NCBI GenBank assembly: GCA_031291675.1
Contig: JARLIO010000034.1
Location: forward strand, 591,336-655,335
DNA length: 64,000 bases
Reading direction: 5' to 3'
From: Azospirillaceae bacterium
Lineage (GTDB): Bacteria; Pseudomonadota; Alphaproteobacteria; Azospirillales; Azospirillaceae
Of the stretch, positions 36,521-45,311 are shown in pieces. The position numbers were made by a program, and so were the translations under genes. Positions within the stretch are counted from its first letter, which is position 1. Every line of letters begins with the position of its first letter. The notes beneath the pieces were generated by a model that was given only the letters and a program-made list of their open reading frames with translations, was not told the DNA's origin and searched no databases.

Positions 36521-37570
36521 CTATCTCTCGTTGACCGCCGGGATCCAGGGCGCCGTTGCCGCGGTGCTGGCGCGGAACGCGGGAACCCGGGCGCCGAGAT
36601 CCTCGATCGTCTTGATGTTATTGGTGATCAGGTCATCCCGGGTGACCAGAGACGGCTGGATCAGGACCGATCGACCGAGGGGTTGGCCGGCAATCGTCAG
36701 CGAAACCGCCCGGACCGCGACTTGACCGACCACAGCGGCATTGGTGGCCGCGGTCGCGACCCATGGACTTCCCGGCTCGATCATCGCCTGGATGTCAGAG
36801 GTTGAAATGTCGACGCCATAGATCCTGACCTTGTCGGCGACGCCGAGTTCGTCGATCGCCAGCTTGACCCCGCGCGCGAATTCGTCCCAGGGCGTGAAAA
36901 TCGCGGTGATGTCCGGGTTGGCGCGCAAGACCGCCTTGGTCTGGTCGGCAACCGACGCCGCAACGGTATCGTTGACGACGCCCCACACCGCCTTTTCGAC
37001 GAAACCATGCCGGCCGCCAAAATCTTTCCACTCGGCATAGCGGCGATCGAGGGGGGCGAAACCGGCGACATAGACGACACCGGCTTTGAGGCCGTCGCCC
37101 TGTTCCTTGACGGCTTGTTCGAGAACCAGACGCGCCATGTCATGGTCGCTTTGTTCGATCTGGATAATGTTCGGGTTGTCGAGGTTGACGTCGTAGGCCA
37201 CGACCTTGATCCCGGCATCCAGAGCCTTCTGGGCAACGTCTTTCAAGGCTTCGGGCTTGCCATTGTTAATGATAAGGCCGTCGACATGGAGGTTGATCGC
37301 CTGTTCAATCAACTGGCGTTCAGCATCGGGGTCCTGGCGGGCTTCGGAGATCCGCAGATCGATCCCCAGCGCCTCGCCCTGACGCTTGGCGCCGGCCTCG
37401 AACGCCTGAAGCCAATCACCGCCACCGATGAAATTGACGATGGACACCTTGACTCCCCCCTTGTCGAAGGGGGCCGGCGCGTTGGCAAGGCCCGCGGCTT
37501 CGACGGCGGGGCTCAGCAAAGCCGTGACCAGAGCGCCAGCCGCGAGCACAGAAACGGTAAGGGGCTTCAT
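36521..37570 (-). CDS. Sugar-type ABC transporter periplasmic binding protein
   Basis: 349 residues from the ATG at 37570, signal peptide about 1-25. Periplasmic binding protein type 1 (ribose/galactose class): VSIVNFIGGGDWLQAFEAGAKRQGEALG, DPDAERQLIEQAINLHVDGLIINN, then GIKVVAYDVNLDNPNI and TAIFTPWDEFARGVKLAIDELG. The ligand is probably a sugar or a similar polyol; the exact one is not predictable. It is 44 bp downstream of the permease gene. Confidence 0.92.
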   Translation of the reverse strand: MKPLTVSVLAAGALVTALLSPAVEAAGLANAPAPFDKGGVKVSIVNFIGGGDWLQAFEAGAKRQGEALGIDLRISEARQDPDAERQLIEQAINLHVDGLIINNGKPEALKDVAQKALDAGIKVVAYDVNLDNPNIIQIEQSDHDMARLVLEQAVKEQGDGLKAGVVYVAGFAPLDRRYAEWKDFGGRHGFVEKAVWGVVNDTVAASVADQTKAVLRANPDITAIFTPWDEFARGVKLAIDELGVADKVRIYGVDISTSDIQAMIEPGSPWVATAATNAAVVGQVAVRAVSLTIAGQPLGRSVLIQPSLVTRDDLITNNIKTIEDLGARVPAFRASTAATAPWIPAVNER

Positions 37571-37614
37571 CGCAAAAATCCTGTGATGGAAAATGGAAGG
37601 GAGCGGGAGCTGCG

Positions 37615-38682
37615 TCAAAGCGGGCGGCGGCCCAGACCATAGGTCAGCGCCAGGGCACCGACCAGGACCGCACCCTTGACGAAATCCTGGGTGTAGTATG
37701 GCGCATTGAGCATGGTCAGCCCGTTGAGCAGCACGCCGACGAAAATCGCGCCAACGACGGTGCCGAAGACAAACGGACGACGGACATTGAGGACGGCATA
37801 GCCGATCAACGACGCCGCAACCGCATCGAGCAGCAGAGACGCCCCCGACGAAACATCGCCGCGGCCAACCCGCGCGGCGACGACCAACCCGCCCAACGCG
37901 GCCAGGGTCGATGAAATGACGTAGGCGGTTTGCCGCAGCCGTCGGGTCGGGGCACCCGCCAACCGCGCCGCGGTTTCGTTGCCACCGACGGCGAACAGCA
38001 GACGTCCAAGCCGCGTGCGTTCGGTGAGCACGTGCAGCACGATCGCAACCAGCAGCATCAGGATGACGGGGAGCGGCACCACACCGGCAATCCGGGCGCG
38101 ACCGATCGACAGAAACAACGGATCGAACGCGCCATTGGCCGAACGGCCATCCGGCAGGATCAAGCCGGTAGCGATCGATCGGCCGGCCGTCGGGATCAAT
38201 TGCAATCCGGTCAGCAGAAAATTGACCGCCAGCGTGGCCAGCAGGTCGGGAATTCCCAGACGGATGATCAACAGGCTGTTGACCAGCCCGATCACCGCGC
38301 CGAAGGCCAGGACCAGGATCACGGTCTCCGGGGCGCTCAGGCCCCAGACCACCATGGCGTAGCTTGCCGCCATCACACTTGATGCGGCAATCGCACCGAT
38401 CGACAGATCAAAGCCACCAACCGCCAGGGTCACCGTGACGCCGGCGCCCAGGATCGCGACAACCGACACCGCCTGAAGCACGCTCATCAGATTCGCAACG
38501 CCGATAAAGGCCGGCTCGGCAATTGAAAAGCCAACAACCAGGGCCGCAAGCAGCACGAAAATGGCGGCCCGCCGCGCGGCAGCGATGATCTTGAGGGCAG
38601 GAAGCGAAAACGCGACGGCCCGGCGCGTCCTCAGCGAGACCGGAGCGGTGAGCGCTGCGGGATCCGGCGACAGGGTCATCAA
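37615..38682 (-). CDS. Ribose-type ABC transporter permease
   Basis: 355 residues with about nine membrane spans of the RbsC/branched-chain permease family: VANLMSVLQAVSVVAILGAGVTVTLAVGGFDLSIGAI near the start, LLIIRLGIPDLLATLAVNFL in the middle, and AARLAGAPTRRLRQTAYVISSTLAALGG near the cytoplasmic loop that contacts the ATPase. It overlaps the ATPase stop by 4 bp. The first 40 residues before TM1 look cytoplasmic. Confidence 0.93.
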   Translation of the reverse strand: MMTLSPDPAALTAPVSLRTRRAVAFSLPALKIIAAARRAAIFVLLAALVVGFSIAEPAFIGVANLMSVLQAVSVVAILGAGVTVTLAVGGFDLSIGAIAASSVMAASYAMVVWGLSAPETVILVLAFGAVIGLVNSLLIIRLGIPDLLATLAVNFLLTGLQLIPTAGRSIATGLILPDGRSANGAFDPLFLSIGRARIAGVVPLPVILMLLVAIVLHVLTERTRLGRLLFAVGGNETAARLAGAPTRRLRQTAYVISSTLAALGGLVVAARVGRGDVSSGASLLLDAVAASLIGYAVLNVRRPFVFGTVVGAIFVGVLLNGLTMLNAPYYTQDFVKGAVLVGALALTYGLGRRPL

Positions 38683-40202
38683 GGGCCTTTCTGAATAAGG
38701 GCGGTATCGGTCGGTGGCACCGTGCCGATCCAGGGCGTCAGGGTATCGTGATCGATCGTGAAGATGCGGTCGGCGACCTCCAGGGCCTCCTCCGGGTCGC
38801 TGGTCGCGATCAAGGTCGCGCGCGACCGGTCGGCCCGGATCGCGGCGATGATATCGGCGCGAGCCCCGACATCGACACCTTGGAACGGTTCATCAAGCAG
38901 CATCAGCCGCGGCGGAACCGCTTGCCAGCGGGCCAAGACCACCTTTTGCTGGTTGCCGCCCGAGAGGGTGTCGAGCCGGGCCTCGGGCCCCGTGGCTGTG
39001 ATGCCGAGGCGGTGAATGCCGTCAAGGGCGGCTTGCCGCTCGCGACGGCCAAACAGGAAGCCGTAGGGAAACCAACGCCGCAGATGCGGGAGTGAAATGG
39101 TGCCGGCGATGGTGCCTCCGGGCCAGTCGGCCGGCATGAACGACGTTTTGTGCCGGTCTTCGCCCGCCAGGACCACCCCGGCGGCAATAGCGTCGGCGGG
39201 GCTCCGGGGCGCAAACGGCCGGCCATCGAGGCGCATGGTTCCGGATGCGAGCCGGCCCGCGCCGAAGATCGCCGCGAGCAGGCGGCTCTTTCCGGCGCCG
39301 AGCGGACCGGTAAGGGCAACGACCTCGCCAGGGCGCAGCGTCAAGGTGAACCCGGCCTGATCCGGGCGCAATCGGACATTTTCCAATGAGAACAACACGG
39401 TATCGTCGGTCTGGCGCCAGGGCGCGTGCGCCGTCGTCATCGGACGGCCAATCATCGCGGTGACGGCGGCTGCCAGATCAATCGGTCGGGAAAAACGGCC
39501 GACGATCCGTCCGCCGCGCATCACCACGGCCCGATCGGCAAGACGGGCCAGGTCAGCCGTCCGATGCGAGATATAGACGATGGCCAGCCCGCGTGTTTTC
39601 AGCCGTTCCAGAACCGTGAACAGCCGCTCGGCCTCTGGTTTGGACAGGCTTGCTGTCGGTTCATCAAGGATCAGCACGGACGCCGCGGCCGACAATCCGC
39701 GCGCGATCGCGACCAGTTGGCGATCGGCGGGGCCCAGATCGCCGAAGTCCCGATCCAGCGGCAAATCGAATCCGGCATGTGCCGCGATTTCAGCAGCCCG
39801 CCGGCGCACGGAACGGGCGGAGATGAAGAACGGCGACCGGCCATCGGCGAAGCGGTCGAGCACCAAAGTATCGGCGACGGTCAGGCCCGGGCCACCGACC
39901 CGATGCGTCGACTGGTGCACCGTGATGATTCCGGCGTTGACGGCCTGCCGCGGCGACAACGGCCCCTCCCGGAACGGCCCCTCCCCGCCCGCGCCTGTCT
40001 TGAGACGGATGTGCCCATGATCGGCGGTGAGGACCCCCGACAGAATATTGACCAGTGTCGATTTTCCCGCGCCATTGGCGCCCATGAGGGCGAGGATTTC
40101 CCCGTCGCAAATGTCGAGATCGACGCCGTCAAGGGCCCGCGTGGCGCCCAACTGTTTCTTGAGGCCACGAATCGCGATGCGCGGGGGTCCCGCATCGGGC
40201 AT
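38679..40202 (-). CDS. Ribose-type ABC transporter double ATPase
   Basis: 507 residues from the ATG at 40202; a TTG at 40220 would add six. Two nucleotide-binding domains. The first has Walker A GANGAGKST and Walker B VLILDEPTASLS, but its signature loop reads DLGPADRQLVAIARGL instead of LSGG, so it is degenerate. The second has Walker A-like GPLGAGKSR, the signature LSGGNQQKVVLARW and Walker B LMLLDEPFQGVD. Such asymmetry is known in RbsA-type proteins, usually with degeneracy in one half. First gene of the operon ATPase-permease-binding protein-LVIVD. Confidence 0.93.
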   Translation of the reverse strand: MPDAGPPRIAIRGLKKQLGATRALDGVDLDICDGEILALMGANGAGKSTLVNILSGVLTADHGHIRLKTGAGGEGPFREGPLSPRQAVNAGIITVHQSTHRVGGPGLTVADTLVLDRFADGRSPFFISARSVRRRAAEIAAHAGFDLPLDRDFGDLGPADRQLVAIARGLSAAASVLILDEPTASLSKPEAERLFTVLERLKTRGLAIVYISHRTADLARLADRAVVMRGGRIVGRFSRPIDLAAAVTAMIGRPMTTAHAPWRQTDDTVLFSLENVRLRPDQAGFTLTLRPGEVVALTGPLGAGKSRLLAAIFGAGRLASGTMRLDGRPFAPRSPADAIAAGVVLAGEDRHKTSFMPADWPGGTIAGTISLPHLRRWFPYGFLFGRRERQAALDGIHRLGITATGPEARLDTLSGGNQQKVVLARWQAVPPRLMLLDEPFQGVDVGARADIIAAIRADRSRATLIATSDPEEALEVADRIFTIDHDTLTPWIGTVPPTDTALIQKGP

Positions 40203-40226
40203 GGGCAGGGGTTCGCGCAAGAGCCA

Positions 40227-40255
40227 TCCATCGATAAAGCCATATTATCGATGGA
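40227..40255. promoter_or_regulatory. 29-bp palindrome upstream of the ABC operon
   Basis: Perfect 10-bp arms at 40227-40236 and 40246-40255 (TCCATCGATA and TATCGATGGA) with a 9-bp spacer, 24 bp upstream of the ATPase ATG. On the minus strand it contains GATAAT, which could be a -10 box 17 bp after TGTAGC, so a repressor bound here would block transcription. The regulator is not encoded nearby unless it is distant. Confidence 0.5.
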
Positions 40256-40376
40256 CTATATGACCCGCTACAGCGGTTGTCATCGGGAAACCGGTCGCCG
40301 GTCACGAAATTGACAACAAGCCGCATGTCGTCGGACGGCGACCGCCACCACGGCCCGCAAGGTCCGGCGCCTGGGT

Positions 40377-40835
40377 TCAGATCGTATAATCGAGCGAGCG
40401 GATCTGGTTCGCGGCGCTGCGCTCGCGCATATCGGTGAGCGAGGTATTGTCAAGAATATGCGCGATCGCATCGCGCACATCGACCATCACCAGACGGATC
40501 GCACAGCTGTTGACGTCGTGGCAATCATCGCACGGCTCGAACGATGAGCGGCTGGCGCAGGCGATCGGCGCCAGCGGACCGTCGAGGGCCCGGATTGCCG
40601 AACCGACCGTAATTTCATCAGCATCCCGGGCCAGGGCATAACCACCCCCGGGCCCCTTCTTGCTGCGCACCAGGCCGGCATTGCGCAGGTCGAGCAGAAT
40701 CGCGTCCAGGAATTTCTTGGGAATGTTGTTGGCGACCGCAATGTCGGTGATCAGAGCCGTCTCGCCCGGCGCCAGTCCTGCAAGATGGATCAGCGCTTTG
40801 ACGCCGTATTTCGCTTTATTCGTCAACATTGTCAT
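40377..40835 (-). CDS. Rrf2-family transcriptional regulator (IscR/RirA-like)
   Basis: 152 residues from the ATG at 40835; 40829 is also possible. Winged-helix DNA-binding part (LTNKAKYGVKALIHLA, then IPKKFLDAILLDLRNAGLVRSKKGPGGGYAL), the classic Rrf2 opening. Near residues 92-112 there are four Cys (CASRSSFEPCDDCHDVNSC), three of which can hold an Fe-S cluster as in IscR. It therefore probably senses iron, Fe-S state, oxygen or NO. It follows hflC on the same strand after 220 bp, with its own promoter candidate. Confidence 0.92.
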   Translation of the reverse strand: MTMLTNKAKYGVKALIHLAGLAPGETALITDIAVANNIPKKFLDAILLDLRNAGLVRSKKGPGGGYALARDADEITVGSAIRALDGPLAPIACASRSSFEPCDDCHDVNSCAIRLVMVDVRDAIAHILDNTSLTDMRERSAANQIRSLDYTI

Positions 40836-40875
40836 TTCCGTGCCAAAGCCAGTGAACGTGAGCCGCCGATACAGG

Positions 40876-40932
40876 AGACTCGACGTAATAGTCTACATAG
40901 AAGAGATAGCCGATCGAACATTGTAAAGGCAA
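40876..40932 (-). promoter_or_regulatory. Putative promoter and operator of the Rrf2 gene
   Basis: On the minus strand TTGCCT (40932-40927), a 17-nt spacer and CTATCT (40909-40904) form a sigma-70-like pair. Just downstream an imperfect inverted repeat with AGACT/AGTCT arms covers 40876-40894, between the -10 box and the start codon, where an autorepressing Rrf2 protein could bind. Pattern-based; no experimental support. Confidence 0.4.
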
Positions 40933-41055
40933 GATCGACCGGCGACCCTTCCGCACCGACGACGCCGCGGCGACGCAAACGTCGCGGTGCCGACGGCGGT
41001 TTGTGCCAAGATATTGCCCAATCCGGCGTTATCTTGGCAAAGCGGGCGGACACCT

Positions 41056-41940
41056 CTATTGATCGCCGGTGATGCCGGGCCCCCGCTTCAAATCCTTGAG
41101 GAATTCAGCATCGGGTGACAGGACCAGCATCGGCCCCGATGCGGCCAAGGATTGACGATAGGTTTGCAGCGACCGGTAGAAACGATAAAATTGCGGGTCC
41201 CGGCCAAAAGCGTCGGCATAGAGCCGACTGGCTTCGGCATCGGCCTCGCCGCGGGTGATCGCCGCCTGGCGCTGGGCATCGGACAGAATGACGGTGCGCT
41301 CGCGGTCAGCCTTGGCCTGGATCGCCTGGGCCCACTCGAAGCCCTGGGCGCGCAATTCCTTGGCTTCGCGCTGACGCTCGGATTTCATGCGATCATAGAT
41401 CGCCTGGCTGGTTTCGTAAGGCAGATCGGCACGATGGATCCGGACCTCGGCAACCTCGATCCCCAGCGGCCGGGCTTTCTCCACGACTTCCTTCTGGACG
41501 TTTTCGACGATCGCGGGCCGCTTGTCCGACAACAGCGCCTGCAGCATCACCTGCCCCAATTCGCGGCGCAAGGCGGAGCTGACCGTTTCGGTGAGCTGCG
41601 CCTTGGCCTGGGCGATGGTGCGCACCGACTGGTAGAAGCGCAGCGGATCGATGATGCGGAACCGGGTATAGGTCTGGACCTCCAACCGCTTCTGATCGCC
41701 CAGAATGACCTGTTCGGGGCGCGGCTCCAGCAACAACAGGCGACTGTCATAGACGATGACACTGTCGATCAGCGGCATCTTGACCTTCAGCCCCGGGGCG
41801 CCGGCAAGCCCCATCGGCTTGCCCAGCCTGATCACCAGCGCCTGTTCCCCCTCGCTGACCGTGTAAAGCGAGGCATTGACGCCCCACACGATCACGGCGA
41901 TCAGCGCCAGCGCGGTCAGGCGGAATTGGGTACGGGTCAT
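41056..41940 (-). CDS. hflC: HflC, FtsH-regulating SPFH protein
   Basis: 294 residues: TM at about 7-23, SPFH/band-7 domain (SEGEQALVIRLGKPMG, RIIDPLRFYQSV), a helical stalk rich in Ala/Glu/Arg (KSERQREAKELRAQG) and a C-terminal segment with FYRFYRSLQTYRQSL. With HflK it forms the cage that holds FtsH in the inner membrane. It overlaps hflK by 4 bp. Confidence 0.96.
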   Translation of the reverse strand: MTRTQFRLTALALIAVIVWGVNASLYTVSEGEQALVIRLGKPMGLAGAPGLKVKMPLIDSVIVYDSRLLLLEPRPEQVILGDQKRLEVQTYTRFRIIDPLRFYQSVRTIAQAKAQLTETVSSALRRELGQVMLQALLSDKRPAIVENVQKEVVEKARPLGIEVAEVRIHRADLPYETSQAIYDRMKSERQREAKELRAQGFEWAQAIQAKADRERTVILSDAQRQAAITRGEADAEASRLYADAFGRDPQFYRFYRSLQTYRQSLAASGPMLVLSPDAEFLKDLKRGPGITGDQ

Positions 41941-43076
41941 TTGCTGGCTCCCGGGCTTGGGGCGGTCTCGGGCGGCGTGGCCGGCGAAAGCGACGGAATC
42001 GAGGCCGGCGCGGACGCCGCGGCCGACGGCACCGCTCCCTTGGTATCAGACAGCGGCAGATAGGGAATGATCCCGGACATGCCCTTGCCCGATGAATCAA
42101 CGATGACCTTCGAGGCCCGTTTCAACACCTCATCGACCGTTTCCAGATAGAGACGCCAGGCCGTGACCTCCTTGGCCTGGGCGTAGCTTTGATAAACCGA
42201 CAGGAAGCTCTTGGAGTCGCCATCGGCCAGGTCGACGATCTGGGCCTTGTAGGCTTCGGCCTCCTGCGTGATCCGCCCGGCCTCGCCACGGGCGCGGGGC
42301 AGGATATCATTGGCGTAGGCCTCGGCCTCGTTGCGGGCCCGTTCCTGGTCGGCCCGGGCCCTTTGAACGTCGTTGAAGGCGTCGATCACGGCCGGGGGCG
42401 GATCGACCCGCTGCAACTGCACCTGGGTAATCCGGATGCCCGCCTGCTCGTCATCGAGCAACTGTTGCAGCAACGCCTTGGTCTGGTCGGCGATCTGCTG
42501 GCGTTTGTCCGACAGGGCGGCCTGAATCGGCGTCCGGCCGATGACCTCGCGCAACGCGCCTTCGGCATCGACCTTCACCGCCATATCCGGATCGCCGACC
42601 CTGAACAGGAATTGTCCCGCATCCTTGATCTGCCAGAACACGGCACAATCGGCCTCGACGATGTTTTCGTCCCCGGTCAGCATCTGCTTTTCGCGGGCTC
42701 CCGTGCTGCTGGGTGCCGACGCCACCGGCGTGTTGCCCAGTTGAAGCTGGTTGACCTGGGTGACCTTGGGAAAGATCACCCGATCGATCGGCGCCGGCAG
42801 GTGGTAATGCAGTCCCGGTTCGGTGGTTCCGATCCAATCACCGAAACGCAGGACCACCCCCTGTTCATCCGGCTGGACCTTGTAGATCCCGGAAATCACC
42901 CAACCGACCGCGACAACCGCCGCGATCAGCGCCAGCCCCCGTCCACCCAGCCCCGGAATGCGGGTCAGGCGCTGGAACTTGCTCTTGAACAGGGTGGTCA
43001 ATTCGTTGAAATCGACGTCATCCTCGCTCTCGGCGTCAGGGGCGGAAACGGCGTCATTGACCGGGTCCACGGACAT
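41937..43076 (-). CDS. hflK: HflK, FtsH-regulating SPFH protein
   Basis: 379 residues: acidic cytoplasmic N-terminus, TM at about 46-64, SPFH domain (VQPDEQGVVLRFGDWIGTTEPGLHYHLPAPID), helical stalk with repeated Arg/Glu/Ala segments and a Pro/Ala/Ser-rich C-terminal tail. The start ATG directly follows the terC stop with no gap. Part of a probable NRAMP-terC-hflK-hflC operon. Confidence 0.96.
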   Translation of the reverse strand: MSVDPVNDAVSAPDAESEDDVDFNELTTLFKSKFQRLTRIPGLGGRGLALIAAVVAVGWVISGIYKVQPDEQGVVLRFGDWIGTTEPGLHYHLPAPIDRVIFPKVTQVNQLQLGNTPVASAPSSTGAREKQMLTGDENIVEADCAVFWQIKDAGQFLFRVGDPDMAVKVDAEGALREVIGRTPIQAALSDKRQQIADQTKALLQQLLDDEQAGIRITQVQLQRVDPPPAVIDAFNDVQRARADQERARNEAEAYANDILPRARGEAGRITQEAEAYKAQIVDLADGDSKSFLSVYQSYAQAKEVTAWRLYLETVDEVLKRASKVIVDSSGKGMSGIIPYLPLSDTKGAVPSAAASAPASIPSLSPATPPETAPSPGASK

Positions 43077-43970
43077 TCACTCATCCCTCATGGCACGAAG
43101 CGGTGCGGTACCGGCGTCCGGCAACCCGGGATCGCCGGTCGTCGCGGCAAGTTGCGGCGCTGAAGATGCGGCCGCACGGATCACTGGCAGCCGGGGCGCC
43201 GGACCAGCCAGCGGCGGCCGGACCTCAACGCCGCGCGCCGCAACGACCGGCGGCGGCAAACGGTGCCGGCGTGACGCCGCGACCTCGCGCGCCACAATCC
43301 GACCTTCCAGGATCACGAACGCGGCAGCCAGGATCGGCACCGCAACCGCCAGCGCCGGTGCCTGCGTATTGGTCCAGTCGACAATCAGCGGATCGGTCAT
43401 CGCGAAACTGCCGGCAATCCAGCCCAACATGGCGGCCCCGGCGGTGATCAGCAGCGGAACCCGATGCAACAGGGTCGTGATCAGCGTGCTGCCAAAAATC
43501 AGCAACGGCACGCTGATGGCCAACCCGATCCCGAGCACGACGACATTGCCCTGGGCAATCGCCGACAAGGCGACGATGTTGTCGAGGCTCATCATCAGAT
43601 CGGCGACCAGGATCACCATGATCGCCCCCACCCAGTCGTCGCCGTGACCGCGCCGGGATTTGCCGGGATCCGCCGCCGCATCCTGACCGTCATCACCGAC
43701 GGTCAGATTGATCGCGATGATCACCAGGGCAAGCCCGCCGACCAGCTTGAGCCCCGGGGTCAACAGCAGAGTGCCGACGAACAGGGTCAGAATCACGCGC
43801 AGGACGATGGCGGCCCCGGTGCCGACCAGGATCACCCGGCCGATATGCTGTGGCGCCAGCGACCGGCAGGCCAACGCGATCACCAGGGCGTTATCACCGT
43901 TGAGGATCAGGTCGACCAGGCAGACCTTGAGCACCGCACCGATGGAGGTAGGGTCGCCGCTGAAATCCAT
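43077..43970 (-). CDS. TerC-family integral membrane protein
   Basis: 297 residues. Seven or so spans of the TerC/YjbE type, with the two conserved acidic metal motifs DLILNGDNALVIAL (about 20-33) and DLMMSLDNIVALSA. The last 70 residues form an Arg/Pro/Ala-rich soluble tail. TerC-family proteins are tied to metal (especially Mn2+) export or metalation of exported proteins. It sits between an NRAMP transporter (21 bp) and hflK (0 bp), so a joint role in metal and membrane-protein quality control is possible (inference). Confidence 0.9.
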   Translation of the reverse strand: MDFSGDPTSIGAVLKVCLVDLILNGDNALVIALACRSLAPQHIGRVILVGTGAAIVLRVILTLFVGTLLLTPGLKLVGGLALVIIAINLTVGDDGQDAAADPGKSRRGHGDDWVGAIMVILVADLMMSLDNIVALSAIAQGNVVVLGIGLAISVPLLIFGSTLITTLLHRVPLLITAGAAMLGWIAGSFAMTDPLIVDWTNTQAPALAVAVPILAAAFVILEGRIVAREVAASRRHRLPPPVVAARGVEVRPPLAGPAPRLPVIRAAASSAPQLAATTGDPGLPDAGTAPLRAMRDE

Positions 43971-43991
43971 GTCCGTAACGTTTCCTTCGAC

Positions 43992-45263
43992 CTAAACCGG
44001 AAAAAGCGCCGACAGCCCGCCGACAAAGCCCAGGGCGCACACCATAATCGAAAACCCGACAACGACCGAAAGATACCAGCCGCGCAGCCGCCGCCCCTCC
44101 GGCAGGGCCCGCACGGCCAGCGTCACAAGAAAACCAACCACCAACGGCAATAACAACGCATTCAGAACCTGGGCTGCAATATTGAGCCCGACCAGATCGG
44201 GGACCAACCACACCAGGACGGCGGCACCGACGGTACAGGTGGCGTAGATACCATAGAACCACGGCGCCGCGGTCGGGCGACATTCCAGCGAGCGCCGGAA
44301 GCCCGCGACCTCGCCAATGCCCCAGGTCAAGGCCAGCGACGAGACGACGGCGGCCACCATCGCCGCACCCAACACCCCGACACCAAAGATCGGCCGCGCC
44401 ACCGCGGCACCCAACAGCGGATCCAAGGCGGCGCTGATCTCCCCGACACTGTTCAAGGTCACGCCACCGTGACGCCCCATGGTCGCTGCAACCGCAACCA
44501 GCACCGACGCCGTCAGCAACTGCGTCAGAACCGCGCCAACCGCGGTATCCCAGCGCTCCGATCGGTAGTCAGCCGCGGTAAGCCGTTTGTCGGCAACCGC
44601 GGACTGCTGATAGAACACCATCCAGGGGTTGAAAACCGCACCGACAAGCGCCGCACTCAGGTAAAGAAACGACCGGTCTGACACCGGCAGATCCCAGACA
44701 TCCCGCCATACCATCGCGGGGTCGGGATGCGCGGCGCTGGCAACGGCGAAGAACGCCAACTGGAACAGCCCAATCAACAACAGGGCCCGCTCGGTCCGGC
44801 GGAAGGATCCGGTCAAGACCACGAGCAACAGGATCACCGCAGCGATCGACAGCGTAAAGGCGCGCGGCACATCGTAGAGATCGCCAATGCCGGCGATGCC
44901 GGTGAACTCGGTGACCAGCGAACCCGCGGTCGCGACCACCAGCCCGACCGCCGCCAACGCCGCCCATCCGGCGCCGAACGTCTTGCGAATCAACTCACCA
45001 AAGCCGCACCCGGTGAAGATACCCAGGCGAACCGCCAATTCCTGGACCATGTACAGCAAGGGTATCAGGCCCAGCAGCAACGGCAGCAGCCGGAACCCCC
45101 ATTCGGCCCCGGCCTGCGCCGCCGTGACGACATTGCCGGCGTCATTATCGGCCAGCATCACCAGCAGCCCGGGCCCCCAAACGCCCAGAAAGCGGAGCGA
45201 CCGAAGCAAGGACGCCCGGCGCAACGGTGTCCTGGCAGGCGGGCTCGGAGACGTGGCATCCAT
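43992..45263 (-). CDS. Divergent NRAMP-family divalent metal transporter
   Basis: 423 residues from the ATG at 45263, about eleven spans. TM1 has LADNDAGNVVTAAQAG, where the usual DPGN motif reads DAGN (Asp41-Asn44). TM6 reads GAVFNPWMVFYQQSAV where canonical NRAMPs have the metal-binding MPH; the Met is replaced by Asn. These changes set it apart from MntH and resemble the divergent branch that includes Mg2+-type NRMT proteins, so the transported ion may not be Mn2+ or Fe2+. First gene of the terC-hflKC run. Confidence 0.88.
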   Translation of the reverse strand: MDATSPSPPARTPLRRASLLRSLRFLGVWGPGLLVMLADNDAGNVVTAAQAGAEWGFRLLPLLLGLIPLLYMVQELAVRLGIFTGCGFGELIRKTFGAGWAALAAVGLVVATAGSLVTEFTGIAGIGDLYDVPRAFTLSIAAVILLLVVLTGSFRRTERALLLIGLFQLAFFAVASAAHPDPAMVWRDVWDLPVSDRSFLYLSAALVGAVFNPWMVFYQQSAVADKRLTAADYRSERWDTAVGAVLTQLLTASVLVAVAATMGRHGGVTLNSVGEISAALDPLLGAAVARPIFGVGVLGAAMVAAVVSSLALTWGIGEVAGFRRSLECRPTAAPWFYGIYATCTVGAAVLVWLVPDLVGLNIAAQVLNALLLPLVVGFLVTLAVRALPEGRRLRGWYLSVVVGFSIMVCALGFVGGLSALFPV

Positions 45264-45311
45264 GGGCGCGCACTTTAGCCGGCAAGTCCCGGCTGTCAAC
45301 TAAACGATCTG

